A stretch of DNA of 64,000 nt from Malaya genurostris (GCF_030247185.1 NC_080571.1:249585771-249649770); one strand, 5' to 3'. Positions 11,805-23,544 are shown, numbered from the stretch's first letter. Numbers and translations are program-made. The notes: a model not told the origin generated them from the letters alone.

Positions 11805-13480
11805 TGAATTTTTCTTAACAAGATACAATAAAATGACTTCCAACCTACAGATCTGATTCTTATTTGTCAGAAAATGGCAAATCCTACAAAAAAGTGTTGT
11901 ACTAGTATTTTTACAAAATCAGTTCAATTATTAAATAAAAATTCTAAAAAAAAATCTTCATCGATATTAATCCTACACTGGAAAAAATCGACATTTAAAC
12001 TCTAAAATCTATTTATAGAAAATAAACATTTTTAATTTTGATACAATTTTGTCCCAAGATAGGTGATTATGTTCCCTACCAACCGTTCAGACTTTGCTCG
12101 ATGCGCCGTTTTGAGGAAAATGTTCTTCTAATAAAAATTATTTCTTGTAAAAACTGATTTTTTTTCTAGTGTTATTTTTATCGGAAACTAAACTAAACTG
12201 AATTTCATTATCCTCCAAGTATCAAATTAAACTCAATTTGTGAGGAGATATCACAGAATACTCTATTGCTAGTTACCTAATATTAGCAGAAAGTTTTTAT
12301 TTTTTGTTAGAAACACTTTTTTCCTTAAAAATACCGTCTTACAATACATGGATGAATTGAAGGGAATATATTAACATACCTTGGGAAAGAGTACCACTGA
12401 ATTCGAAGAAAGTTTTTCTTCAATTCGACTTTTTCCAGTAAACTATTCGAATAGATGAATTTCGCGATGAATCGTGTTTGGATTTGGCAGTACCCTCTCA
12501 GATTTGAACATAGAGACTTTATCATAAAGTGCCTTCTTACTCACGTTATTTTTCCAAAATTGATCTGTCTTTTTGTCAATTTTTTATTTGAATGAACCTT
12601 TGTTCCAATATATTCCAATGTTCCTTTGGAAGCTTATCCAATCCCATATATTCCAATGTTCCTTTGGAAGCTTGGATGATTATGACATTCAGCTAAGTTA
12701 AATTTTTTCAAAAAAAGGCACTGAAAAAAATTAAGTTTGGACACGATAAAGTTTTTGTTATAAAAACTGTTTTTTTCGCTCATTTTGCAATGTATAAACG
12801 ACTGGTAGGGAGAATGATCACTAGGGTGCCAATATTTTAGGATCATCTCTAATTTCGTTATGCGGTAGTGCTCAAAAGTTACAGCACGTCAAAAAAGTCC
12901 TTATGCAAAATTTGAGCTAAATTGGCTAAATATTTTTTTTTAATCTCGACTCTTGGACTTTAGAAATTTTTAGATTTCTGAAATCGAACTTTTTGTGTTC
13001 ATCGAATGTCTGAAAATGGCATGAAAATTGATGCCACTGAATCTCGACGTTTCTTAAAATTCCAAATCTTTCGGATTTTAAAAAAAATTTCGATTTTTGA
13101 AATTTCATGTAATGATTTTTCAAGATCGAAAATTTTCAAACTTTGTCCGCCGGGCGGCACCCCTTACCCATATCCGATTTAACTCAGTTTTTGAATAAGG
13201 ACTTTTTTTTGAGGTGTTTAATTTTTTGAGCACTACCGCCTCACGAAATAAGAGATAAATATTGACACCCTAATAATCACCTATCTTGGGACAAAATTTT
13301 TATCAAAATTTCGAAGTCAATTTTTTCAGTATAGGATTCGATAAGGTTTTTGTTTTAGTATTTTGATTCGATAATTTAACTGCTTTTGTAAAAATCATTG
13401 GTACAACACTTTTTGTAAGATATGTCATATGTTGTAGGTAGGATATGACTTTTGTGATAAAATGTTCAAAAAATTTAATT
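11805..13480. mobile_element. large interrupted foldback (inverted-repeat) element
   Basis: The right arm (about 13160-13480) is the imperfect reverse complement of two separated left segments, about 11805-12075 and 12823-12930. Matching landmarks are 'tttgtcccaagataggtgat' (12049) with its complement near 13288, 'aaaaagtgttgtac' (11890) with its complement near 13400, 'cctacactggaaaaaat' (11972) with 'attttttcagtatagg' (13320), and 'gcggtagtgctcaaaa' (12862) with 'ttttgagcactaccgc' (13225). The centre (about 12935-13155) is rich in 'aaatttttcgatttt'-like simple sequence. No transposase frame is seen. The arms are diverged, so this is an old element. Confidence 0.7.
12076..12822. mobile_element. 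about 740-bp insertion inside the left arm of the foldback
   Basis: Relative to the right arm, the left arm is broken at this segment. Its ends are themselves roughly inverted: 'ttccctaccaaccgttc' near 12081 and, complemented, 'ctccctaccagtcgttt' near 12800. It includes a short direct repeat, 'tattccaatgttcctttgga', at about 12609 and 12649. No coding capacity was recognised. Confidence 0.5.
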
Positions 13481-15878
13481 CATATATGAGAGAGTGCTGC
13501 CAATTGTGAATACGACTTGGTGCGGAATTCATCGACTGGATCATAAGTTAATCTGTCAAGAAAGCATTCTTCTGGAAAAAAAATCACGAGAGAATTACTT
13601 TTTCCGTTATTTCGCATAAGCAAAATTTAAGATTTATAAGCACAATGGAACCAGTTTTAGCCAAAATTTTTACCTCAATAGCATAAAATTTTATCTCAAA
13701 CTCGATTCGAACTGAGTCAATGTAAACAGATTGATTCTTCTGGTACTACTATAATCAAATTGACGATTAACGTGTCGCATTCGTGTTATTTTAAAAACTT
13801 GTGAGTTATTACTCACCTCACTTTTCTTCAATCTCCTGTTATTCCTCTGATACATCATAACGATCTATGTACTTTATTAATCATCTACAAAGAATGATTG
13901 ATGCTTCCATAAATATGATTGCCTAACATTCGATGATTTCTTGAATATGAATATTCATGAAAATTTCGGGCTGCCTGATAAAATCAACGCAATTTTTCCC
14001 ACTGCCCGCGAAAGGTCGTCGCACTCTCATTTATCTTGTTTATCAACGAAAACTGAAACAACTCGACACCGTGCAGCATCTTCACATGCTACACATATAG
14101 ACACAGCTGGTTACGTAAACTTAAAACGCAATCAAACAGATCACCGTCCAATCGCCCAACAGGCCCCGGGTTCCAAGTTTTCGGTAAGAAAAAGAAAAAA
14201 ACACCGCAGTGTCCGCGCGTCTTCACTTTCGCTTTTGCAAGACCCACGTTGTATTGCCTTTTGCTCATTCAGCGTGCTCTTCTAATCTGTTTCACCGGAA
14301 CCTGAATGCGAAACTGACTGCGGCTAGAAGCTGCCGTGGCAACGTAGCATGTTTTTTTCTCACAAATGCCTAGTTGTAAGAAGTACCCAGTAGTATGGGA
14401 AGGGAAGGTCACAACAAAGCATAAGGGAAAACTAATTCGAACTGATTCAAAACGGCTGATGGTCAGTTTGTGAGAAAATCGCAGTACACCTTCCATTTGC
14501 GCCGAATTTTACGACGGGCGTGTGATGAGAGCATCCAGTGACCCACGTAGATTTAATCGTTGTTTGCAGCGTTCATTGGTTGGATGGGTTTTGGGGTCTC
14601 ATATCTGCAGAGACAGCTTAGGTCCAGTGTTTGGCAAACTTCGCCTCACAGTAGACTCGAGATGAGTGTGCGTAAACCAACGGCCAGCGAGATCATCGCA
14701 TTTCTCGGGGTCCGGTGGGTAGATGACTCTTGCGGTGATCTCGTGATGTGATCTTAAATTGTTGTACGAGCTCGTGTTAAGGACAGCCTCTTAGTTGAGT
14801 TAGTCGAAGAAGACTGGAGATTGACAAAAAATGCAACGGATTGAGATCATCGAAATCCAAATAGACCTCTGCGAGCAAGATGCTTAGCCAGATTTTCCTA
14901 TTAGTACCCATGCAAAATTATTCCAAAGACATGCTATTACACTTAAGAGATATTTTTCCTGCTGATTGAAACTACTTTTTTGTTAGTAATTATTTTTGAA
15001 ATCGGGTATCAGCGGAATTTCCAGGAGTTGCTCGGAAATATTTTCTATGAAAAGGAGTTCCTCGAAAATATTAAACTAATGGAACACTGTGTTTAAATTG
15101 CTGATTAACTTTACAATATGTTTGTTTCGATTTGAACTGATTTATTGATTATGTTTCATAAAATCAAAATATTCTCCGGTTACAACATTGTAATTATAAA
15201 GTCTGGCTAGAAATAAATCAAGATTCTTTGATGGTGGTTTGTTGGCCCTTTTGAAGAGAACAACTGCTGCAAGTCTAAGCAGGGTTCGGAAATAATGTCA
15301 ATAACAACGTCAATGGAAATCGTTTGGACTTTTAAGCGGCCAAAAATTCCACGCGTACCATTAAGCAACGAGAAAGTTCATGCGGCACTTGTTCTGTACT
15401 TTCAAACTGTGAAAAATAATCACGTGTTTCCTTAAGTAGCGAGAAAGTTCACGCCGAACTTGTTCTGTATCTTCAAGTTCTCAAAAGTTTCGTGAGAATT
15501 TTTATTGCTGCTTAGATGTAGATGTTTTCAGTAATTGTTGCTAAGGTAGTGTCCAAAATATATTTGTGATATTCGAAGAGAGGTTACAGATTTACCAATA
15601 CCAAATCGGAATAATTTTTTCTTCAATTTTTCCTTCAAAGCGCAATAAATTACCTTCATGTTGAGCACTCAGTTCAGTGTAGTAGTTTTTTCATTAATAT
15701 GATTCCGAGATTAATCAGTTTTTGTTCGACCGGATTCGAGGTTTATATCCACAGAAAATGAAAAGATTTGAAATGATGTGAAAAAGCGATTTATAAAGGG
15801 AATAGAATAATTGTATTGAAAACGTTAGCAATAATTTGTACCGTTTTACGAAAGATGGTGTTAACCAACTATTCATAG
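13481..15878. other. unassigned interval with a less AT-rich island at 14.0-14.8 kb
   Basis: Bases 13990-14770 are visibly richer in G+C than their surroundings and hold plus-strand frames of 114 codons (13941-14285) and 63 codons (14560-14751). The former is Ser/His/Arg/Thr-rich with no recognised domain. A small duplication containing 'gcgagaaagttca' occurs near 15366 and 15438. An exon, UTR or regulatory island is possible but unsupported. Confidence 0.3.
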
Positions 15879-18401
15879 TCGTATACCATTCGACTCAGTT
15901 CATCGAGCTGAGCAATGTCTGTGTGTATGTGTGTATGTATGTGTGTGTGTATGAGTCAAATAATCTCACTAGGTTTTCTCGGAGATGGCTGAACCGATTT
16001 TGACAAACTTAGATTCAAATGAAAGGTCTCGTGGTCCCATACGGAATTCCTGAATTTCATCTGGATCCGACTTCCGGTTCCGGAGTTATAGGGTAAAGTG
16101 TGTTCAATATTGTACACCGTCACTTAAACCGGCGAAACAAAACATGTAAAAAATTTCCTAAACTGGTCTCAAAACTACACAAATCGATAGTCATTATCAG
16201 TACGCAACTAAACAAACCGATTCCGGCTATCCTAGTTCCCGGTATCCGGTTCCGGAAGTACCGAAAATAGTGGTCATATATACCAAAATAGATCTCACTC
16301 ACTTTTCTCAGTGATGGTTTGACCGATTTTCACAAACTTAGATTCAATTGAAAAGTCTTCCGGTCCCATACGATATTCCTGAATTTCATCCGAATCCGAC
16401 TTCCGGTTCCGGAGTTATAGGGTAAAGTGTGTTCAATATTGTACACCGTCACTTAAACCGGCGAAACAAAAAAACGTGAAAAATTTCATAAACTGGTCTC
16501 AAAACTACACCACTCGATAGTTATTATCAGTAGGCAACTAAACAAATCGATTCCGGCTATCCTAGTTCCCGGTATCCGGTTCCGGAAGTACCGGAAATAG
16601 TGGTCATATATACCAAAATAGATCTCACTCACTTTTCTCAGTGATGGTTTGACTGATTTCCACAAACTTAGATTCAAATGAAAGGTCTTTTGGTCCAATC
16701 CGACTTCCGGTTCCGGAGTTATAGGGTAAAGTGTGTTCAATATTGTACACCGTCACTGAAACCGGCAAAACAAAAAACGTAAAAAAATTCCTAAACTGGT
16801 CTCAAAACTACACAAATCGATAGTCATTATCAGTAGGCAACTAAACAAACCGATTCCGGCTATCCTAGTTCCCGGTATCCGGTTCCGGAAGTACCGGAAA
16901 TAGTGGTCATATATACCAAAATAGATCTCACTCACTTTTCTCAGTGATGGTTTGACCGATTTCCACAAACTTAGATTCAAAAGAAAGGTCTTCCGGTCCA
17001 ATACAGATTTCCTGATCTTCATCCGAATCCGACTTCCGGTTCCGGAATTATAGGGTAAAGTGTGTTCAATATTGTACACCGTCACTTAAACCGGCGAAAC
17101 AAAAAACGTAAAAAATTTCCTAAACAGGTCTCAAAACTACACAAATCTATAGTTATCATCAGTAGGCAACTAAACAAACCAATTCCGGCTATCCTAGTTC
17201 CCGGTATCCGGTTCCGGAAGTATCGGAAATAGTGGTCATATGTACCAAAATAGATCTCACTCACTTTTCTCAGTGATGGTTTGACCGATTTCCACAAACT
17301 TAGATTCAAATGAAAGGTCTTTTGGTCCAATACGGAATTCCTGAATTTCATTCGAATTCGACTTCCGGTTCCGGAGTTATAGGGTAAAGTGTGTTCAATA
17401 TTGTACACCGTCACTTGAACCGGCGAAACAAAAAACGTAAAAAATTTCCTAAACTGGTCTCAAAACTACACCAATCGATAGTCATTATCAGTAGGCAACT
17501 AAACAAATCGATTCCGGCTATCCTAGTTCCCGGTATCCAATTCCGGAAGTACCGGAAATAGTGGTCATATATACCAAAATAGATCTCACTCACTTTTCTC
17601 AGTGATGGTTTGACCGATTTCCACAAACTTAGATTCAAATGAAAGGTCTTCCGATCCAATACGGATTTCCTGAATTTCATCCGAATCCGACTACCGGTTC
17701 CGGAGTTATAGGGAAGAGTGTGTTCAATATTGTACACCGTCACTTAAACCGGCGAAACAAAAAACGTAAAAAATTTCCTAAACTGCTCTCAAAACTACAC
17801 AAATCGATAGTCATTATCAGTAGGCAACTAAACAAACCAATTTCGGCTATCCTAGTTCCCGATATCCGGTTCCGGAAGTACCGGAAATAGTGGTCATATA
17901 TACCAAAATAGATCTCACTCACTTTTCTCAGTGATGGTTTGACCGATTTCCACAAACTTAGATTCAAATGAAAGGTCTTTCGGTCCAATACGGAATTCCT
18001 GATCTTCATCCGAATCCGACTTCCGGTTCCGGAGTTTTAGGGTAAAGTGTGTTCAATATTGTCACTTAAAATATTTTCTGATGCAACAAACATTTAAAAC
18101 GTAATCTAGAGAGCGTACTAGAAGAGTTTGTGTGTCATGTTAGTTGGTGGCCGTACGAGCCGACTTTGATTATACCGGTTCTCGGGTTCCGGTGCCGGAA
18201 GTGCATACAATAGTAAACCCACTTCGTTTCCTTAAGGATGACTTACGCAATCAAAGCACTGTTTTATTCTGTATGTTATGCACAAACAATCTCTTGGTTT
18301 CTTTCAAAAATGGAAGAGAAAAATTTGAATAGAATACCACAATATTATAAGTACATGAGAAAGGCATCATTACACTACTAGGTGGATTAAAACAGGTTTT
18401 T
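15879..18401 (+). repeat. interspersed culicine repeat copy with expanded tandem array
   Basis: The copy begins at 'gtcgtataccattcgactca', followed by a (TG)n-rich tract (15917-15952). It ends with 'gagaaaggcatcattacact' and 'actaggtggattaaaacagg', the terminus shared with copies at 37345, 39438-40280 and 59284. The interior is a tandem array described separately. The left hairpin terminus ('gcctttctcat...agaaaggc') seen in complete copies is missing, so this copy is truncated. Confidence 0.75.
15968..18069 (+). repeat. 329-bp tandem repeat array, about 6.5 units
   Basis: Units start with 'ctcactcacttttctcagtg' at about 15968, 16294, 16624, 16927, 17256, 17585 and 17914 (spacings 326, 330, 303, 329, 329, 329). 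The third unit lacks about 26 bp, and the last is partial. Each unit holds 'gatggtttgaccgattt', 'gacttccggttccggagtta', 'gttcaatattgtacaccgtc' and 'cccggtatccggttccgg'. The minus strand of each unit is open for about 110 codons with near-identical translations. Because 329 is not a multiple of three, successive units fall in different frames, so these are repeat artefacts and not genes. Confidence 0.92.
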
Positions 18402-18983
18402 TTATCAATACTAGATCAAGTACTTACTGTTCAAAAATTTTGTATACTGATATTATAATCACGAAATAAGCGTAAATTATGTGATCAAAAGATATTGTAC
18501 TGGACAGCTGCAGGCTTCTTTAAAAATACATATACTGAAAAACTTATGATCAGAAAATTTAAATAATTATAACGAATTTTCGATTTTTCTGATGCAAACG
18601 TATGTTTTCGCTTTTTACTTCGGAAATTAGGCATAATTCTCGCCGAAGGTATCAGTGAAAGTTTAGTGACATTCTTTACTATTGTCAAATGATTCTCGGA
18701 AAATTGGCAAAAATTTTACTGATTCAGCTTTACAGGTACAGTCGGTAACATAATAAAAGTAAATTTTTACAGGATTTGCCGATGGTTCATTGACGGATGA
18801 CTGTGAATCCGTTATATTTTACAGATCGTTCTGTGAAAATAAAGTTTAACAGTATATATCCGTAAAAATAATTACCGAACATTGAAAAGTAAATTTTAAC
18901 TGTACCGTTTGAAATCTGCACACACTCAAAGTGCTTCAACTTTTGTTCTGTTGGATAAAATTACTTGAAATTTTGTGCAGACA
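18402..18983. other. unassigned AT-rich interval
   Basis: No gene or repeat end recognised. Confidence 0.35.
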
Positions 18984-19207
18984 TAGTTGATTGTTGGCGG
19001 TTCAATGCATAGGACGCTGGTCTTACAAACCAGTTGTCGTATGTTCGAGCCCCGACCTGGAAGCATTCTTAGTGTCAGTAGAATCCATAGTATTAGCCAT
19101 GCAATGATTCTGTACACTAAGAATCGGCTTAGAAGTCTGTTGAAACAGAAAGGCAAAATTCCACAAAAGGAATGTAATGCCAGGACTTTGCTTTGCTAGT
19201 TGATTGT
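18984..19207 (+). mobile_element. tRNA-Val-like SINE (family B) with 11-bp target duplication
   Basis: A perfect duplication 'tagttgattgt' (18984-18994 and 19197-19207) bounds a 202-bp insert. The 5' part resembles a tRNA. It has 'tggcggttcaatgcatagga' as an A-box region, a stem-loop CTGGT-cttacaa-ACCAG whose 7-nt loop gives anticodon TAC (Val), and a B box 'gttcgagcccc'. The body includes 'gtctgttgaaacagaaaggc' and the tail ends 'ggactttgctttgc'. The clear duplication suggests a comparatively recent copy. Related copies lie at 7213-7570, 36765-36850 and 37090-37250. Confidence 0.9.
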
Positions 19208-19254
19208 ATATTGTTAACACTCTGTGAGTTTATTTCATCAGGTGCGTAAAAGTT

Positions 19255-19925
19255 ATCAAAATACCGACGAAAGAATAGAGCGTACGCAGAAAAGTTTTGC
19301 ACGAGTACTTTGAGAATATGTCTTATCGAGTCATCAGAAAAATCGCGAATTCTAAGAAATCTGGTATCAGAAAGCGGTTCGTTGAACGTCTGACTGTTGA
19401 TCGGAAGTGAAGATCCGAAAAAAGCCGTCATGTCAGCAAGAACGATCACAAACGCGTGGTTGAGACCTTTAAACAAAAAACCGAACGCCTCAGATCGAGA
19501 TGTGGCTAAAAAGTGGCTTGTGAGCAATACTTCCGTACAGAATAGCAATCAAGAAGTTCTTGATTTGCCAAAAGATTTGTACTTGCGGAAAGCGGAGTAC
19601 ACCTATCGTTACCGCAGGCACCATGAATGAACCGGTGTATTTGAAATAGTGTTTCCTAAAGCAGTATTTTCCTCTCCTGAAGGCTCACGATTTCTGGGAG
19701 GATTTGGCATCAGGCCACTACACGAATCTCTAGCAAGAGTGGTATAAGGCGAATGATCTGAGCCCCTCAAGCATTCCAGAACTACGCCTGATAGAATAAT
19801 ACTGTGCCATTATGAAGAAGCACCTTCTAAAACAACCTTAAGTAGTGAGCAATGTAGAACAAGTGAAGAAAGCGTGGGTTAATATGTAAAACAACTTTCT
19901 ATTTTAAGGTCGTCTAGAATCTTAT
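19255..19925 (+). pseudogene. fossil transposase of the mariner/IS630 superfamily (internally deleted)
   Basis: Conceptual translation across frames gives pieces of a transposase in the right order. At 19397-19545 there is a DNA-binding helix-turn-helix stretch ('NASDRDVAKKWLVSNTS'). From about 19560 come catalytic-domain pieces in another frame: 'CTCGKRSTPIVTAGTMN', 'FWEDLASGHY' (containing a catalytic-type D) and 'PELRLIE.YCAIMKKHLL' near 19780-19830. The segment between the helix-turn-helix and 'CTCGKR', where the first catalytic Asp of such proteins lies, is missing. Several stops and frameshifts are present. The type resembles insect DD37-41D elements and is distinct from the other two mariners here. 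No inverted terminal repeat was found, so element limits are unknown. Confidence 0.7.
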
Positions 19926-21054
19926 GGCTAAGCTGGTTTGGACATGAAGAAGAATTAAGTTGTTTTATTGACTCCTTGAAAACTTAGTGATAATCGGATA
20001 AAAACTCGAGTTTTGTGAATGAATTTTGTGTGTGCGGGTTTTGAATGGATGCGAATGGAAATCAACAAAATAACTCTACACCCTTTAATCTCAGCATGAT
20101 TTAAATGCAATCTGAAGAAACAAAACCGACGGCCGTTTATAGTTTTGTTTAAAAAAAACGTACCATTTAGTGGAGCTCTACACAGACAAAATGGAATCAT
20201 TCATTTCTCTCACGGCCTACGACGGTATCATCTTTGCTGGCCTTGCCTACCAAAATACTATATCATAACACAAGCTTTGAATCTTTATGTTTAAATTACC
20301 TACCTCCGCAAAAAGTTAAAAAAAAAAGCATCTCCAAATGAATGCCTATCTTTAACCGTCCGTTTATCTTAATTTGATTTTAATTTAATTATTAGCCTCT
20401 GTTTTCCTCGACGCAACTTTCCCCTTTCCGTATACGGCACACCCCCAACGAATGCCGGCAAACAGCTTAGGCTCCCGAACCACGAACACACAGATCTTCT
20501 GCTGACGGCCAACCATCAGTCAGTCGGCAGCCGGCGTCAAAGTATCCAAAATGAGAAAAATTCCCACCATTACTTCACAATCAGCCGGGCTTCTTCAAAT
20601 TGCGCTTAGCCGGAGCTACGCTGAGCGGGGCATTTGAATGGCCAACTCGGCTGCTAGTGGCTGACCTCCGTGGTTTCTGTTTTGTTTGCCGATATAATTT
20701 CTGGTGCCTGATGCCTTTTAATTCCGGTTAATTTCAAGTTCGACGCTTACAATTACTGTAGAAAACTTGTCCAATACGTCGGCTGGTTTGTTATTTCACT
20801 GTTGCTGCGAGCGGATTATTCGATGGCATAAGACCTCTGACCCCGCTGCATCCGGAAAATGAACGCAAGGTCATGGACTTGATGCCATTTTTGCATCATG
20901 ATTGTGTAGATTGATCTTGTTTCTTGCTTCAAGGTAAATGACATCCCTTACCACCAGGAGACAACACAAATAAGCAGATTTCAAATGAACGATTATATCA
21001 CAAAAATGCAATAATTTATTTGCTATTTTAATTTAAAACAACACATTAAAAAAT
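19926..21054. other. unassigned interval with a less AT-rich island at 20.4-20.9 kb
   Basis: Bases 20395-20900 are GC-richer, with 'caaccatcagtcagtcggca' at 20510-20529. This contains the arthropod initiator-like TCAGT and could mark a promoter or 5' UTR, but no following coding frame was recognised. The rest is AT-rich without features. Confidence 0.3.
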
Positions 21055-21055
21055 T

Positions 21056-21475
21056 TTGAATATTACAGGCGACTTAATTCCTCATACGATGTAATTCATA
21101 AAGACCTAATTTGTCAAATGACGGAAAATTTCATTTGTAATGACTTAATGTTAGAATAGCTTGAATTTTACTGGTTTCGACTGTAATTTGCATTCTGCTA
21201 GCAGTGCGACTGTATGAAATTAAATGCACCTTTTACTAATCATGCAAATGTATGCTTCTGTGGTTCAGTCGATTAACAGACGTACTTGCGATCCAAAGAT
21301 TCTCAGTTCAAGTCGCGGCGGTTGCTATCACTTTTTTTATTTCAACGAATTTCATGTCATGGAGTTTTAGACACAATATTAAATGTTCTTCCACGTGAAT
21401 TTGCGTGAACTGCGACGCTCCATTTATGTGCATCTTAGTAGATGTACAAACACAGGGATTTTTTTTAAGTGTGAA
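21056..21475 (+). repeat. interspersed repeat (family C) with tRNA-like core
   Basis: It begins 'ttacaggcgacttaattcct', runs through 'gtcaaatgacggaaaatttc', and contains a tRNA-like core at about 21250-21320 (A-box-like 'tggttcagtcgattaa', B-box-like 'agttcaagtcgcgg'). A T-rich stretch, 'gttcttccacgtgaatttgc' and 'ccatttatgtgcatctta' follow. A second copy lies at 32987-34300 (interrupted), and a related structure lies at 32312-32622. Confidence 0.7.
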
Positions 21476-22531
21476 GATTACAAGTTTTGTTTACTGAAGA
21501 TAAATTCCCGAAAATCATGTGATGTTCGCTGCCTGTCTCGAGTCTGCGAGATTCGAGAGTCCTTCGAACTGTGTGTAGTCAATCCTAGGACGACTGGTAC
21601 GTCGAACGCTCATAAACTAAACCGGATAATTGTAGTAAGATTTCACATATAACGGTATCGATAAACTGACAAATAACGCACATTTGTAAATCAAGTGCAA
21701 CCATCCCAGAGTATAGAGATTGTCTGGACAAAAGAAAAAACTGCAACGACTGTGAGTCGACCACAGGCGATTCACTGAGATAACGCGTGCATTAAATAGT
21801 CGTAAAAATGCCGAAATGGAGAAATTATCGTCTTGCCGGGAGGGAAGTTGACTTTATGGGTAAGATTTTATCGATAAAGACCTTCAAGTGGCAACGTCGG
21901 TTTTCTGATCGAAGAAGAGATTTAATATTTCTTCTTGAATTATTATGCGTATTGAACTGAGATTGACTCAGAGGTATTGTCATGTTATTGGACTTATTTC
22001 AATCGAATTAAATCACAACATAGATTCAGCGGATTATTTTAAGAGTATCGTTACTTTAAATTCATTTACAAAATTTCCTTTGACAGTTAGACAGATTCCA
22101 ACCTTCGGAAAAATGGTCAACATACAATACAATAAACCGTTTTCGACCAAAACAACGCGTTGTGTACAACAAGACGATCGGAACAAGTAAATCTAACGAA
22201 CAAAAGGTAAATCTAACGAACAAAAGGCAATAAAAAATGCCGGCGTTGTTGATTTCAAACGAGCTCGTATTCGACTTCCTATAAAACAAGTTGTGGTTTT
22301 ACTATCGGAGAAAATACACCTCGATCTCAAGAATGTGTATTCGCTTCAATGAAACAAAACAAATAGCATTATAAACGTTAAATTTATTAGGAAGAGCTAA
22401 GTAATAGACTTCTTCAACAACAAAAATGTGCACAATGTGGAGTACGAGAATGCCAAATACATTTCATCATTGTAGGGGATGATGGGGTAATACGTCTCCC
22501 TAGGGAAAGGTTTATATATCTTAATTATAGA
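21476..22531. other. unassigned interval
   Basis: No recognised gene. A short exact duplication of a 19-bp unit ('gtaaatctaacgaacaaaag') lies at about 22188-22226. A good translation-start context at 21805 opens a frame of 50 codons with a donor-like 'ggtaag' at about 21858, but the peptide is not recognisable. Confidence 0.35.
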
Positions 22532-22953
22532 AAATGAAACGTGAAACTTTCATGCATGGCTATCTTTAGTTACCATCATTGCTCATAATTACGATTAAAT
22601 ACTCGCAGTATGCATTGAAAAATACATAAAATGTCTAATTTTTGAAAACGTCCAAAAATTGTCCTATGATTGTGTGTGCGGAGGGCAAAACGCCCGATAG
22701 TGAAAAACATGTAAAGTATACTTTTTAAATTACGCGAAGTCATAGGTATTTGAACATAGAGGCAGGATAATCATTAAAACAACCGTTAAAAATGTCCTCG
22801 GCATCTTAGAACTAAAGCAGACTTTCATCTTCAATAAAAATTCTTCGCAAATATTTTGAAACTTCTGCAAAAAGCTTGGAATGCATTTTGCCCCGGGTGT
22901 TTGTGCAGTACGTATCCCCCGTGTAAAGAAAGACCTTAATGTACAACTATGAA

Positions 22954-23223
22954 ATGAACGGCTGAAAGCAAAAATCGGATAAGTGAAACTTAGTTTGGAA
23001 AACCCGTTTAAGTATTTTTGAACGCAAAAATCGGATAAAAATATTGAGAGCAAAACCGGACATGGATTTTGCAATGCAAGAATCGTTTAAAAACATCATT
23101 TCTGCAAGAACCGGACAAAATAACTTTGAATGCAAAAACCGGATAAAAACTTAACCGGTTCTTCCAAAACAAATGTATTTATCCGGTTTTTACACTCAAA
23201 GTTTTTACAAACTGCCGCTGTGG
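22954..23223 (+). repeat. hairpin left arm (copy 1)
   Basis: The left arm, about 270 bp, pairs with 23276-23544 around a loop of about 52 bp at roughly 93% identity by eye. It contains repeated variants of 'caaaaaccggataaaaa' (near 22970, 23026, 23043, 23110 and 23138). Read on either strand the arms give mirror-image frames, which explains the matching short frames on both strands. Confidence 0.9.
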
Positions 23224-23275
23224 GAACGCAGCTTAGATCAAGTTGCCCTTAAGAAACAAGCAAACCATGCTTCGT

Positions 23276-23544
23276 CCACAGCGACAGTTGGTAAAAACTT
23301 TGAATGCAAAAATCGGATAAATACATTTGTTTTGGAAAAACCGGTAAAGTTTTTGTCCGGTTTTTGCGTTCAAAGTTATTTTGTCCGGTTCTTGCAGAAA
23401 GGATGTTTTTAAACGATTCTTGCATTGCAAAATCCATGTCCGGTTTTTGCTCTCAATGTTTTTATCCAATTTTTGAATTCAAAAATACTTAAACGGGTTT
23501 TCCAAACTAAGTTTCACTTATCCGATTTTTTCTTACAGTCGTTC
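23276..23544 (-). repeat. hairpin right arm (copy 1)
   Basis: Inverted partner of 22954-23223. It begins 'ccacagcgacagttgg' (the complement of 'actgccgctgtgg') and ends 'cttacagtcgttc' (compare 'gaacggctgaaag' at the left edge). Confidence 0.9.

Noticed and set aside
16120..18009. Series of minus-strand frames of about 110 codons with nearly the same translation, overlapping by a few bases
   Set aside because: They follow the 329-bp tandem unit exactly. The unit length is not a multiple of three, so each lies in a new frame, and the DNA belongs to an interspersed noncoding repeat.
21242..21320. Possible tRNA gene
   Set aside because: A- and B-box-like sequences exist but no acceptor or anticodon stem of proper form. 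Part of repeat family C, seen again at 34090 and 32430.
21805..21960. Possible first exon: good start context and a 'ggtaag' donor
   Set aside because: Peptide of fewer than 20 residues before the donor, unrecognisable, and no acceptor or downstream exon seen.
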